Part shown: positions 52,460 to 60,538 of the stretch, piece by piece | Layout of the letters: every line of letters starts with the position of its first letter | How positions within the stretch are numbered: the stretch's first letter is position 1 | DNA from: Chitinophagales bacterium | GTDB lineage: Bacteria; Bacteroidota; Bacteroidia; Chitinophagales; Chitinophagaceae | Reading direction: 5' to 3' | DNA: 64,000 bases | Assembly: GCA_013298665.1 (NCBI GenBank) | Contig: JAAFIK010000004.1 | Span: 115,337 to 179,336, forward strand | Notes under the pieces: model-generated | The model's database searches: none | The model's input: only the letters and a program-made list of their open reading frames with translations | What the model was told of the DNA's origin: nothing | Made by a program: the position numbers and the translations under genes

Positions 52460-53881
52460 TCAGTCCATTGCAGAAAGCCGGGTCAGGAAGCGCTCAACAG
52501 CACGCCGTACCGGTGTAGCCCCGGAAGGGTAATGATTGGCCAGGATAGAGAAAATCAGCCATTTTCCTTTATTGGTACGGATAAACCCACTCAATGCGCA
52601 ATTGTTGCTCAATGTGCCTGTCTTTACAAATATACGCCCCTGCAGCGCCTGATAATAACTGCTGATTGTACCTTCCCCTCCCGTTGGCAGGATGGCCTGC
52701 AACCTTTCCATGCCAAACTCACGCTGCATTTTAGCCAGGATGAAAACAAAATCCTGCGGTGTAAAAAGATTGTACCGGCTAAGACCACAGCCATCCACCC
52801 ACCTTGGGCGCCGGGGCAAGCCGGCAAGATCGGTTTTGAGCAGGGTATCAATGATACTGCCTGTTTTCATCATGCCCAGGCGCAGGTAAGCCGTCATCAG
52901 CAACAATTGCTCGGCATAAAGATTGTCACTGCGGTGCATCATGTATTTCAATACGGTATCCGTGCGCTGGCTTTTAACCGTGTGTATAATGGCTGCAGCA
53001 GGCAACCCCGGGCGCAGAGGCTCATCCGCTCCTGATGCAGATTCACGGATCGTTACCCCTTGTTCTGCTGCCAGCAAGGCAAGGGCGGTCTGGTTGATCC
53101 CGGTTACAAAGGGGAGTTCATCCCGCGTAAAGACAGCACCACCCCAGTTCCTGTCAAGTGTATTTGCTTCACGGTGCCGGCTCAGGCTGAACCGCTTCAA
53201 TGCCGAATGCCACCGGGCCGTATCACCCACCGGCAGTTTTGCCCGCAGCACAGCCGGAAGTACGATCGCCGAATCGGTAAATTGGGTAAACCAACGGGGT
53301 GTGCTGCGCCAGTAAGCCTTCGCCATATACGACCCGGTAAAATACAGGCTGTCCAGATGATAGGTAACCGTATTGCCATAGATGGGCAACGGGTTACGCT
53401 CGGCCATATAACTGCTGTTGTAATCGTCCCAGGCCCAGCCAAAACCAAGCGCCTCCTCTTTCCAGTAGGTGGGGGGATCTGCATAAAGTTTTCTTTTTTC
53501 AGCCTTCAGAAAGTCGAGCACCGGGTGGCTGTTGAAATCAGGGTGCAGCAGTGTGGGGTCGCCGGTAAAACGCAGGGCAATCGCTGTATCAAAATCCCGG
53601 TATTCCAGCCCGGTAAGACTGTCACCCAGGTATTTCATCGCGGCATAACAGGTAAAAAGCTTAGTATTACTGGCGGGAATAAAATACCGGTCGCCCTGGT
53701 AATTATACAGGTACTTACCCGCAGCAGGATCGTAAATACTGATGCCAGTATGGGCATTCAGCAGCACGGTGTCGCCCAGCAGGAGGGCATCGGCCGCCTT
53801 ACTGATACGCCGGTTCAGCGAACAGGATGCAAGTGCCGCGATACAGACCAATAAGGTAGTTAGTTTAGTGCCGATGTACAT
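52460..53881 (-). CDS. dacB: D-alanyl-D-alanine carboxypeptidase/endopeptidase (PBP4, family S13)
   Basis: 473 residues from the ATG at 53881, a lipoprotein-type signal with lipobox ALASC (Cys20). The three penicillin-binding motifs are present: SxxK at PASNTK (Ser71, Lys74), SxN at RSDN (Ser318), and KTG at 420 (FVKTGTLSNNCALSGFI). The large insertion between the first two motifs is typical of PBP4 enzymes. It removes or cleaves D-Ala peptides of peptidoglycan, here probably as a lipoprotein. It is divergent from the potassium channel gene (90 bases). A TAACTTTA -7-like element lies upstream. A longer upstream frame (to 53962) is not used. Confidence 0.9.
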   Translation of the reverse strand: MYIGTKLTTLLVCIAALASCSLNRRISKAADALLLGDTVLLNAHTGISIYDPAAGKYLYNYQGDRYFIPASNTKLFTCYAAMKYLGDSLTGLEYRDFDTAIALRFTGDPTLLHPDFNSHPVLDFLKAEKRKLYADPPTYWKEEALGFGWAWDDYNSSYMAERNPLPIYGNTVTYHLDSLYFTGSYMAKAYWRSTPRWFTQFTDSAIVLPAVLRAKLPVGDTARWHSALKRFSLSRHREANTLDRNWGGAVFTRDELPFVTGINQTALALLAAEQGVTIRESASGADEPLRPGLPAAAIIHTVKSQRTDTVLKYMMHRSDNLYAEQLLLMTAYLRLGMMKTGSIIDTLLKTDLAGLPRRPRWVDGCGLSRYNLFTPQDFVFILAKMQREFGMERLQAILPTGGEGTISSYYQALQGRIFVKTGTLSNNCALSGFIRTNKGKWLIFSILANHYPSGATPVRRAVERFLTRLSAMD

Positions 53882-53971
53882 GCCGTTTTTTTTATCAGCG
53901 TTAAAGTTATAATTTTCATCCCGAAACCCGGTGTGCAAAGCAAACGCTGCTGCCCGGGCCATATTTCAACC

Positions 53972-54970
53972 ATGATCTTATCCGGCAGACTGTCTTTATT
54001 TGCAAAAATCCTCCTGCCCATCGGGCTGATGGGTGTCGTGGTACTCATCGGCATCGGCGGGTATATGCTGCTGGAGGGCTATACTTTTCTTGAAGCAATC
54101 TATATGACGGTCATTACCGTTGGAGGCGTGGGCTATGGCGAAGTAAAGACCCTGGGTACTGCGGGCAGGATTTTCACCATCTTTCTCATCGGGATCAACC
54201 TCGGGCTGTTTACCTACTTCATCACCCTGCTCACCCGCTTTTTTACCGACGGGCAGTTTCAGAGTCTGTATAAAAAACAAAAAATGGAAAAAGCAATTGC
54301 CAGCCTCAGGGGGCATGTCATCATTTGTGGTTTTGGCCGCAACGGCAAAGAAAGCGCCAATGTGCTGTTTCGCAATGGCATCTCCTTTGTAGTCATCGAT
54401 GACAAACTCGACGCCAACGACCACGATGAGTTTGCAGTAGATCATTTCATCAGGGGCGATGCCACGCAGGATGAAGTACTCCTTGACGCAGGCATCAAAA
54501 ATGCACAGTCTCTCATCTGCTGTATGCCATCCGATGCCAGTAACCTGTTTGTTGTACTCACCGCCAAACAACTCAATCCGGGTATCGTTGTGGTGAGCAG
54601 GGCATCGCAGGACAGCAGTGTAAGCAAACTCAAACTCGCAGGTGCCGCCAACGTCATCATGCCCGAGAAAGTAGGGGGTGCACAGATGGCCACATTGGTT
54701 ATGCTGCCTGATACTGTAGAACTTTTGTCTGTCATGAGTACGCGCAACAATGAGCACTTCCGCGTAAGTGAAATCGCCATCACCCGGCAGGTGCAATTGG
54801 GTGCGCTCGACCTTTGGAACCAGACAGGCTGTACCGTACTCGGTATAAGGAATGCGGATAAAACCTATACCCTCAACCCCTCCCCTGTCGAAATCATCGA
54901 CCCCGGCGAATACCTCATCATCATGGGCAGTGATGTACAACTGGCCGATGCAAAAAGATTACTCCTGTAA
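53972..54970 (+). CDS. Potassium channel with TrkA-N (RCK) domains
   Basis: 332 residues from the ATG at 53972. Two membrane helices (about 10-33 and 63-90) flank a pore loop with selectivity filter TVGGVGYGE (49-57), which keeps the VGYG core. A cytoplasmic RCK domain follows: GHVIICGFGRNGKESANVLF (NAD-type Rossmann, about 108-128), VVIDDK, FIRGDATQDEVLLDAGI, and a TrkA-C-like C-terminal domain (240-330). This is the two-helix/RCK architecture of MthK-type channels. It should conduct K+ across the inner membrane under ligand control. Divergent from dacB and convergent with the ureohydrolase-like gene. Confidence 0.9.
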   Translation: MILSGRLSLFAKILLPIGLMGVVVLIGIGGYMLLEGYTFLEAIYMTVITVGGVGYGEVKTLGTAGRIFTIFLIGINLGLFTYFITLLTRFFTDGQFQSLYKKQKMEKAIASLRGHVIICGFGRNGKESANVLFRNGISFVVIDDKLDANDHDEFAVDHFIRGDATQDEVLLDAGIKNAQSLICCMPSDASNLFVVLTAKQLNPGIVVVSRASQDSSVSKLKLAGAANVIMPEKVGGAQMATLVMLPDTVELLSVMSTRNNEHFRVSEIAITRQVQLGALDLWNQTGCTVLGIRNADKTYTLNPSPVEIIDPGEYLIIMGSDVQLADAKRLLL

Positions 54971-55008
54971 TCCCGGAGAATATTGTTTGATACAATGGGC
55001 AACAGGTT

Positions 55009-56136
55009 TCAGTCCCGTTCCTGCGCCCGCAGCCAGCGCTCGGGTATCTCGTTCCGGCTTGCCAGCAGGTAGTCGGCATAGCTGCAGGGAATCATTTTTT
55101 TGCCCGGAAGCTGCATCCACCAGCGACCTGTTTTTTTACTCTGCAGAAAAGTGGTGTCAACTTCGGCAAACACCGTATGAAATTCGTTAAAATGTGCCGG
55201 CTCGTTGAGGCGGGCTTCCTGTTTGCTGCGGCTCTTCCCGTCCACAAAGTACCAGATCATCTGCGATACCTGCATAGCCGTTTGTTCATTAACATCCTTT
55301 TCAGGTTGGTAGCCATAAATACCGAGGCTGCTCAAAGCACTACTCAGCCCTGCATAGCGGCTAAGCACACAGGCTTCTTCACCGGTAAGGCCGTTGGGAC
55401 AGTCCTGATTGGCCGGGGCATCGCTGTGTTTGATGGCGCTGATGTCAAAACTCAGCAAATCCGTATTGCGGATCACGGGTTCCATCTCCTCTATTTTATC
55501 TTTAACCACCCCAACGCGGTAACAGTCAAACCGGAGTTTGTCCATCGTCTCAAGCATACGCGGATGTACAAAATAGCTCTGGAAAGCAATATGGTTGTAA
55601 TGCTTTACAAGATTGGGTTCTGCGGTGAGCATTTCCATCAGGAAGTTTTCCGCACGCACCGGGCTCTCGCTGCGGAGGTCTATGCGGGCATCAATACAGG
55701 TTGCCTCCACCACTTTACCCAGTTCCTTATAAGCCATATACTGGGCAAGCGTAAGATCGTGACTGCCACCCAGCAGGATCACCGTCTTACCCATTCGCAG
55801 CAATTCCGCCAGTACGGTTTTAACAGCCGCATAACTGTCGGTTACCGATGCCCCCGGTTTTACATTACCCAGGTCGGCAATATGCACATCGTGGTGCCAG
55901 TAATGCAATTGGTAAAGATGTTTGCGGATAATATCCGGGGCACCGGAGGCAACAGCCATGATGTCCTGTCCGCGTCTTTCTGCAACACCCAGTAAAACGA
56001 TGTCTGCCGCCTCTATATCCGGCACTGTTGTCTGGTGAATCGTCATATACCGGGCTAATTGCCCGTCATTATATCCTTCATCTTCGTTCAGTGCATACAT
56101 ATTTACCGGTTCCAGAAAGTCTTGCAGGTCGTACAT
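55009..56136 (-). CDS. Ureohydrolase-fold protein with degenerate metal site (formimidoylglutamase-like)
   Basis: 375 residues from the ATG at 56136, placed 15 bases behind a full promoter. It belongs to the arginase/agmatinase fold but the metal-binding motifs are altered: GGDH is GGSHD (123-127), DAHxD is DARID (149-153), and the SxDxDxxDP motif is SFDISAIKHSD (229-239). Only some of the six usual manganese ligands remain. Bacteroidota proteins annotated as formimidoylglutamase commonly share this SFDISAI...SDAP pattern, so this is a family trait rather than a recent mutation. Catalytic activity as a ureohydrolase is doubtful. Cytoplasmic; monocistronic. Confidence 0.8.
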   Translation of the reverse strand: MYDLQDFLEPVNMYALNEDEGYNDGQLARYMTIHQTTVPDIEAADIVLLGVAERRGQDIMAVASGAPDIIRKHLYQLHYWHHDVHIADLGNVKPGASVTDSYAAVKTVLAELLRMGKTVILLGGSHDLTLAQYMAYKELGKVVEATCIDARIDLRSESPVRAENFLMEMLTAEPNLVKHYNHIAFQSYFVHPRMLETMDKLRFDCYRVGVVKDKIEEMEPVIRNTDLLSFDISAIKHSDAPANQDCPNGLTGEEACVLSRYAGLSSALSSLGIYGYQPEKDVNEQTAMQVSQMIWYFVDGKSRSKQEARLNEPAHFNEFHTVFAEVDTTFLQSKKTGRWWMQLPGKKMIPCSYADYLLASRNEIPERWLRAQERD

Positions 56137-56151
56137 CAGTCTTGTTTTGCG

Positions 56152-56182
56152 CAAACCTAATTATAAACCGGGGTTCAGCAAA
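56152..56182 (-). promoter_or_regulatory. Promoter of the ureohydrolase-like gene
   Basis: Minus-strand TTTG (56179-56182), spacer of exactly 19 bases, TAGGTTTG (56152-56159). Start codon 15 bases downstream. Confidence 0.75.
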
Positions 56183-56190
56183 ATAGTAGT

Positions 56191-56298
56191 AAGAGAAGAA
56201 GTAGCAGGCAGCAAGACGGGTTCTGTCTTGATACTTATGTCTTGCCATCTCATATCTGGAATAGCAGCAAGAGAAGAAGTAGCAGGCAGCAAGACGGG
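56191..56298. repeat. 30-bp direct repeat pair with hairpins (dispersed intergenic repeat, copy B)
   Basis: An identical 30-base unit (AAGAGAAGAAGTAGCAGGCA then GCAAGACGGG) occurs at 56191-56220 and 56269-56298. Each unit runs into a CAAGAC/GTCTTG hairpin (loops of 7). The DNA between them (GGGTTCTGTCTTGATAC ... CTCATATCTGGAA) matches the repeat at 49441-49518 in inverted orientation. Confidence 0.7.
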
Positions 56299-56337
56299 GA
56301 CAGTCTTGTATCTTGCTGCGTACCGCTTGCATCCCAT

Positions 56338-57207
56338 TCATTGTACCCCAGGATAATGACTGATCACATCCAGCGTATAGTCCTGCCGCTGGCGCAGTTG
56401 CCGGATCAGTTGACACAACGCCGCCGAGTCTTTCGGGTCTTCAAAAGTCTGGTCATGCGCGAGCAATACAAGATGGTCCTTATGCCGGGTATGCCCCGAT
56501 GTCAGCAAGCTGTCAATCTGCCTGAGCATTTCGTCTGCCGACTCGCGGAGCAGGAGATTGGGCGGGGTATAATGCCATTCCAGATCCCAGCCCACCAGGG
56601 TAAACCCCGCCTGCTGTACGCCATCGGCAGCAGGTTTTGTTTTGTCGATATCTGTTATGCTGAGCGGCCCGATGCGCCAGGTATTGCGCCCGGGGGTACG
56701 CGCAATAGCATTACCCAGGTGCAGGCTGTCGCGGCAACGGCTGAAATCGGCCACCACACCTGCGGAATCGGCATAATACGCCGTAAAGTGATTGTGGGCA
56801 TGGGTGTAACTGTGGTTGGCCAGTTCAATCGTGCTGCACTGCTGCAGCCGGCTCCAGGTTGCAGCCTGTGCCCGGCTGCCATACACCTGCTCACCAATCA
56901 GGAAGAGCGTTGCAGGAACCTGCTCCGCTTCAAGAATGTTGAGCAGCACCGGTGTACCCTTATTGGGGCCATCGTCAAAACTCAGGTAAATCTTTTGTTT
57001 GGGTTTTGCTGCCACACTTACAGCAGGGCGTGCAGCCACAGTATCTTTCTTTGCAGCAATGGCCTTCACCACACGCTCATCGGGCGCGGTATGGCAGGCA
57101 AAAAGCAATAAGGAACAACTGATGGTACTGGCAAAAAACTGTTGGGGAAGCGGATTGAAAAGGGGAAACGCCTTATTGGCAGCGTCTCCTTCAGCGTCGG
57201 GGTCCAT
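56338..57207 (-). CDS. Polysaccharide deacetylase (NodB-type) lipoprotein
   Basis: 289 residues. After a hydrophobic segment with a possible lipobox (LLFAC, Cys38) and a linker, the NodB domain begins with KIYLSFDDGPNKGT (Asp78, Asp79) and continues with ATLFLIGEQV, ELANHSYTHAHNHF (the HSxxH metal motif, about 131-135), RTPGRNTWRIG and LLLRESADEMLRQIDSLLTSGHTRHKDHLVLLAHD. The enzyme removes acetyl groups from a carbohydrate such as peptidoglycan or a surface polysaccharide. The N-terminus before the hydrophobic segment (about 22 residues) is unusual and the true start might be a non-ATG codon further in. Confidence 0.87.
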   Translation of the reverse strand: MDPDAEGDAANKAFPLFNPLPQQFFASTISCSLLLFACHTAPDERVVKAIAAKKDTVAARPAVSVAAKPKQKIYLSFDDGPNKGTPVLLNILEAEQVPATLFLIGEQVYGSRAQAATWSRLQQCSTIELANHSYTHAHNHFTAYYADSAGVVADFSRCRDSLHLGNAIARTPGRNTWRIGPLSITDIDKTKPAADGVQQAGFTLVGWDLEWHYTPPNLLLRESADEMLRQIDSLLTSGHTRHKDHLVLLAHDQTFEDPKDSAALCQLIRQLRQRQDYTLDVISHYPGVQ

Positions 57208-57345
57208 AAATGTTGGTTTGTAAATTTTTATGAAGGTAAGCAGTGAAAGTACCGGTTTGCAAATGCAAAAAGTTAAAGATTTATTAAATCCGGTACTTTT
57301 TATCCCGCCGGAAAGATGGGTAACGGTAATGGATAACCAAACAGC

Positions 57346-58446
57346 CTAAAACACCTGTATCCAGTCGGTAGTATTACCGAATGCCTTACCCACAAGTCCG
57401 ATGACTTTTCCTGCCCCAAGCGTACTGCAGGCGGTTCCGGTACAAATCAGTGCGCCCGAACCGGTTGACAGGCTTACGCTGGCCGCACCACTGTTTTTAA
57501 TGATGATGAAATGGCCGTCAAAATCCGGAGTGGAAGGCAGGGCAATGGCGGAAGGGCCAATACCCAGGCTTACATATACCATCAGATCGGTACTGGTAAC
57601 GGTATATACACTGGTATTCGTGGGTACGGCTACCCTGAAACGTACACTGCCCTGTATATCGGCGGTGGCTTGCGCAGATACTGTACTGTTGCCGATGGTA
57701 AGCCAGCCCTTGTCGTTCAGCAGCATCCCCTGGGCACCCGAGGTACGGAACGACATAGTACTCAGTACTGTAGTGCCATCACCGGTATAGTTCGCGATAA
57801 TACTGCTCAGGCCCGTGGTATTGCCATTAACCCGGCCGGCAAAATTGAGTATGCCCAGGAAATCATTCGTCTGCAGGTTAACCGGGCTATTGCCGGTACC
57901 CCTTGCACGAGCCAGCAGCAATGCCGGGCCACCGGTATTGTTAAAACTGCGGATGTTGATGTCATCAAACCCATCGCCGGCACCATTGTTTACAATATCC
58001 AAAGCACTAATGGGGTCTGCAGTACCCAATCCGGCATAACCATTGGCTTTTACGGTAAAACGCCGCAGGTTGTTGGTGCGGAACACCAGGTCAACAGAGT
58101 CGGTGGTGCCTACAAAATGATTGCCGGCATTACTGCCGCTGTTGCCGGTGAGCAGCCAGTGACTGTTGACGCCTCCGTACTGCATGGGCCGCCAGTTGCC
58201 GCCATCAAAAAGGTAAAGCCGGTCACTGTCGGTATTGTAAATCAGTAACCCCCGGCTCAGGCCATCTGTAGCCACTCCAAGCATCTCAGCCTGGCTCAGC
58301 CTCGGCAGCAGCAACCCCCGGTTACCGGCTTCCAGCTCCAGGATGGCCGCGGGGTGGGAAGTACCCGGGGTAAGCCCGATCTTCACCTGGGCATGGGTAA
58401 TGGCATGGGTGAATACGCAAACCAACAGCAAAGAAACCTGTTTCAT
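57346..58446 (-). CDS. Secreted fibre-like protein, unknown function
   Basis: 366 residues with a signal peptide ending HAITHAQ (about 19). The first 70 mature residues carry the pattern HPAAILELEAGNRGLLLPRLS ... GLLIYNTDSDRLYLFDGGNWRPM, seen at the start of many Bacteroidota secreted proteins that resemble tail-fibre or collar proteins. The rest is Gly/Asn/Thr-rich and beta-structured (VDLVFRTNNLRRFTVKANGYAGLGTADPISALDIVNNG, DIQGSVRFRVAV). The C-terminus (IIIKNSGAASVSLSTGSGALICTGTACS) looks fibre-like. There is no sorting domain. Role unknown, perhaps a surface or extracellular fibre. Confidence 0.8.
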   Translation of the reverse strand: MKQVSLLLVCVFTHAITHAQVKIGLTPGTSHPAAILELEAGNRGLLLPRLSQAEMLGVATDGLSRGLLIYNTDSDRLYLFDGGNWRPMQYGGVNSHWLLTGNSGSNAGNHFVGTTDSVDLVFRTNNLRRFTVKANGYAGLGTADPISALDIVNNGAGDGFDDINIRSFNNTGGPALLLARARGTGNSPVNLQTNDFLGILNFAGRVNGNTTGLSSIIANYTGDGTTVLSTMSFRTSGAQGMLLNDKGWLTIGNSTVSAQATADIQGSVRFRVAVPTNTSVYTVTSTDLMVYVSLGIGPSAIALPSTPDFDGHFIIIKNSGAASVSLSTGSGALICTGTACSTLGAGKVIGLVGKAFGNTTDWIQVF

Positions 58447-58516
58447 AAAAACGTTTAAAAGATTAAGTAAATGGGTATAATCAACCGGGCAGCTATAGCA
58501 GCGGGTACCGGATGTA

Positions 58517-58524
58517 CAAAACTA
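58517..58524 (-). promoter_or_regulatory. -7 element of the fibre-like protein gene
   Basis: Minus-strand TAGTTTTG (TAnnTTTG), 70 bases before the ATG at 58446, giving a leader of about 65 bases. Confidence 0.5.
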
Positions 58525-58572
58525 TAACATCAGCGCTGAAAACGGTAAAGGAAATCTTTTACAAATTTCGGC

Positions 58573-58602
58573 TTGCCCTTTTAGCGGCAGCCTTTATATT
58601 TG
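58573..58602 (+). promoter_or_regulatory. Promoter of the 2-oxoacid:ferredoxin oxidoreductase gene
   Basis: TTG (58573-58575), a 19-base spacer and TATATTTG (58595-58602), a full -33/-7 pair, 15 bases before the GTG start. Confidence 0.75.
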
Positions 58603-58617
58603 TAGAAACGAATTGCA

Positions 58618-60462
58618 GTGAACACTAAAGAAGAACTTTTACAGGACGTAGTCATCAAATTTGCAGGCGATAGCGGCGATGGTATGCAGCTTACCGGCAG
58701 CCAGTTTACCAACAATACGGCTTTAATGGGGATCGATCTTGCCACTTTCCCCGACTTTCCCGCCGAGATCCGCGCACCACAGGGTACCCTGCCGGGTGTA
58801 AGTGGTTACCAGTTGCGCTTCAGCAGCGACAGGGTATTTACCCCGGGCGATCTTTGTGATGTACTGGTAGCCATGAATGCGGCAGCCCTGAAAGTTAACC
58901 TGTCACAATTGAAAAAAGGGGGGAAAATCATTGTCAATACCGACGGCTTCGACAGTAAGAACCTGCGTTTAGCCAATTATCCCGATGGGGTAAACCCGCT
59001 GGAAAATGACAGCCTGACCAACTATGAAGTCATCAGGATGGATGTAACCAAAATGACGCGTGAGGCATTAAAGCCCTACGAAATGGGGGTAAAAGAAAAA
59101 GACAGGGCTAAGAATATGTTTGTACTCGGTTTCCTCTACTGGATGTACAACCGGGATATGGACAATACCATCAGCTTTCTCCGGGAGAAATTTGGTAAGA
59201 AACCAAACATACTCGACAGTAATGTGGCCGCATTAAAAGCCGGTTATCATTATGGCGATACAACAGAAACCTTTACCACCCGCTTCAGGGTAGAGAAGGC
59301 AAAAATGAAACCCGGCGTCTATCGCAGCATTATGGGCAACCAGGCCGTTGCCTACGGTCTGATTGCAGCAGCGCAAAAAAGCGGGCTGGAACTTTTTCTG
59401 GGCAGTTACCCCATTACCCCGGCAAGCGATATCCTGCATGAACTGAGCCGCCACAAGGCTTTTGGCGTAAAGACTTTCCAGGCAGAAGATGAAATCGCCG
59501 CTATTACTTCAGCGATTGGTGCCAGTTATGGTGGTGCATTTGGCATTACCACCAGCAGCGGCCCCGGTATCGCCCTCAAGGGTGAAGCGATGGGTCTGGC
59601 TGTGATGCTCGAAATTCCTTTGCTCATCTGCAATATCCAGCGGGGTGGCCCATCCACCGGCTTACCCACCAAAACAGAGCAGAGCGATCTCATGCAGGCC
59701 TACTATGGCCGCAACGGGGAGTGTCCGATGCCCATCATCAGTGCCAGCACACCCAGCGATTGTTTCAGTGCGGTATATGAGGCTTTCCGCATCAGTGTAC
59801 AGCACATGACACCGGTTATGTTCCTCAGCGATGGATATATTGCCAACGGTGCAGAACCCTGGCAGTTTCCCAAAGCCGATGAACTTCCCGCCATACCCGT
59901 TACCTTTAAAACAGAACTGGCGGAAGGTGAAGAAAAATTGCTGCCCTACAAACGCGATGAGAAATTGGTACGCCCCTGGGCCATACCCGGTGCTGCCGGA
60001 CTGGAACACCGCATCGGTGGGCTGGAAAAGCAGGATATTACCGGCAACGTAAGTTATGACGCCGAAAACCATGAGCATATGGTGAAGACACGTCAGGCCA
60101 AAGTAGATAAGATTGCCGACTATATTCCCGAACAGGTCATCGATAATGGCCCGGCCAGCGGAAAAGTACTGGTACTCGGCTGGGGCAGTACCTATGGCGC
60201 TATTAAAAGCGCAGTTGCCGAACTGGTTGGCGAAGGGCACGCCATTGCGCATGCACACCTGCGGTACATCCGCCCCTTTCCCCGCAACCTTGGCAGCATC
60301 CTTAAAAATTATGATACCGTGGTGATTCCTGAGATCAACAACGGACAGTTGATCAGGATCATCCGTGATTTGTATTTTGTCGATGCAAAGGGCTACAATA
60401 AGATCATGGGTGTACCCATTACCAAAACAGAATTGGTAGAAGCCCTGCGGCAGTACCTGTAA
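58618..60462 (+). CDS. korA: 2-oxoacid:ferredoxin oxidoreductase alpha (gamma-alpha fused) subunit
   Basis: 614 residues starting with GTG, supported by the promoter just upstream. The N-terminal gamma-type domain (about 10-190: VVIKFAGDSGDGMQLTGSQFTNN, FPAEIRAPQGTLPGVSGYQLRF, VLVAMNAAALKVN) is fused to the alpha domain (from about 235: GNQAVAYGLIAAAQKSGLELFLGSYPITPASDILHELS, QAEDEIAAITSAIGASYGGAFGITTSSGPGIALKGEAMG, RGGPSTGLPTKTEQSDLMQAYYGRNGE). Such fusions act with a thiamine-diphosphate beta subunit to oxidise 2-oxoacids, typically 2-oxoglutarate, reducing ferredoxin. The beta subunit gene normally follows but is not here; an intrinsic terminator and an FMN enzyme come next. Confidence 0.92.
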   Translation: MNTKEELLQDVVIKFAGDSGDGMQLTGSQFTNNTALMGIDLATFPDFPAEIRAPQGTLPGVSGYQLRFSSDRVFTPGDLCDVLVAMNAAALKVNLSQLKKGGKIIVNTDGFDSKNLRLANYPDGVNPLENDSLTNYEVIRMDVTKMTREALKPYEMGVKEKDRAKNMFVLGFLYWMYNRDMDNTISFLREKFGKKPNILDSNVAALKAGYHYGDTTETFTTRFRVEKAKMKPGVYRSIMGNQAVAYGLIAAAQKSGLELFLGSYPITPASDILHELSRHKAFGVKTFQAEDEIAAITSAIGASYGGAFGITTSSGPGIALKGEAMGLAVMLEIPLLICNIQRGGPSTGLPTKTEQSDLMQAYYGRNGECPMPIISASTPSDCFSAVYEAFRISVQHMTPVMFLSDGYIANGAEPWQFPKADELPAIPVTFKTELAEGEEKLLPYKRDEKLVRPWAIPGAAGLEHRIGGLEKQDITGNVSYDAENHEHMVKTRQAKVDKIADYIPEQVIDNGPASGKVLVLGWGSTYGAIKSAVAELVGEGHAIAHAHLRYIRPFPRNLGSILKNYDTVVIPEINNGQLIRIIRDLYFVDAKGYNKIMGVPITKTELVEALRQYL

Positions 60463-60500
60463 GTCATTCAGACAATCCCTGTACAATTTGATTGAATATT

Positions 60501-60534
60501 AACCGGGCTTATTTGCCCGGTTTCTTTATTTTTA
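60501..60534 (+). terminator. Terminator of korA
   Basis: 8-bp perfect stem AACCGGGC/GCCCGGTT with a 6-base loop, followed by a T-rich tract. It ends just before the ATG of the next gene. Confidence 0.85.
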
Positions 60535-60538
60535 TACC

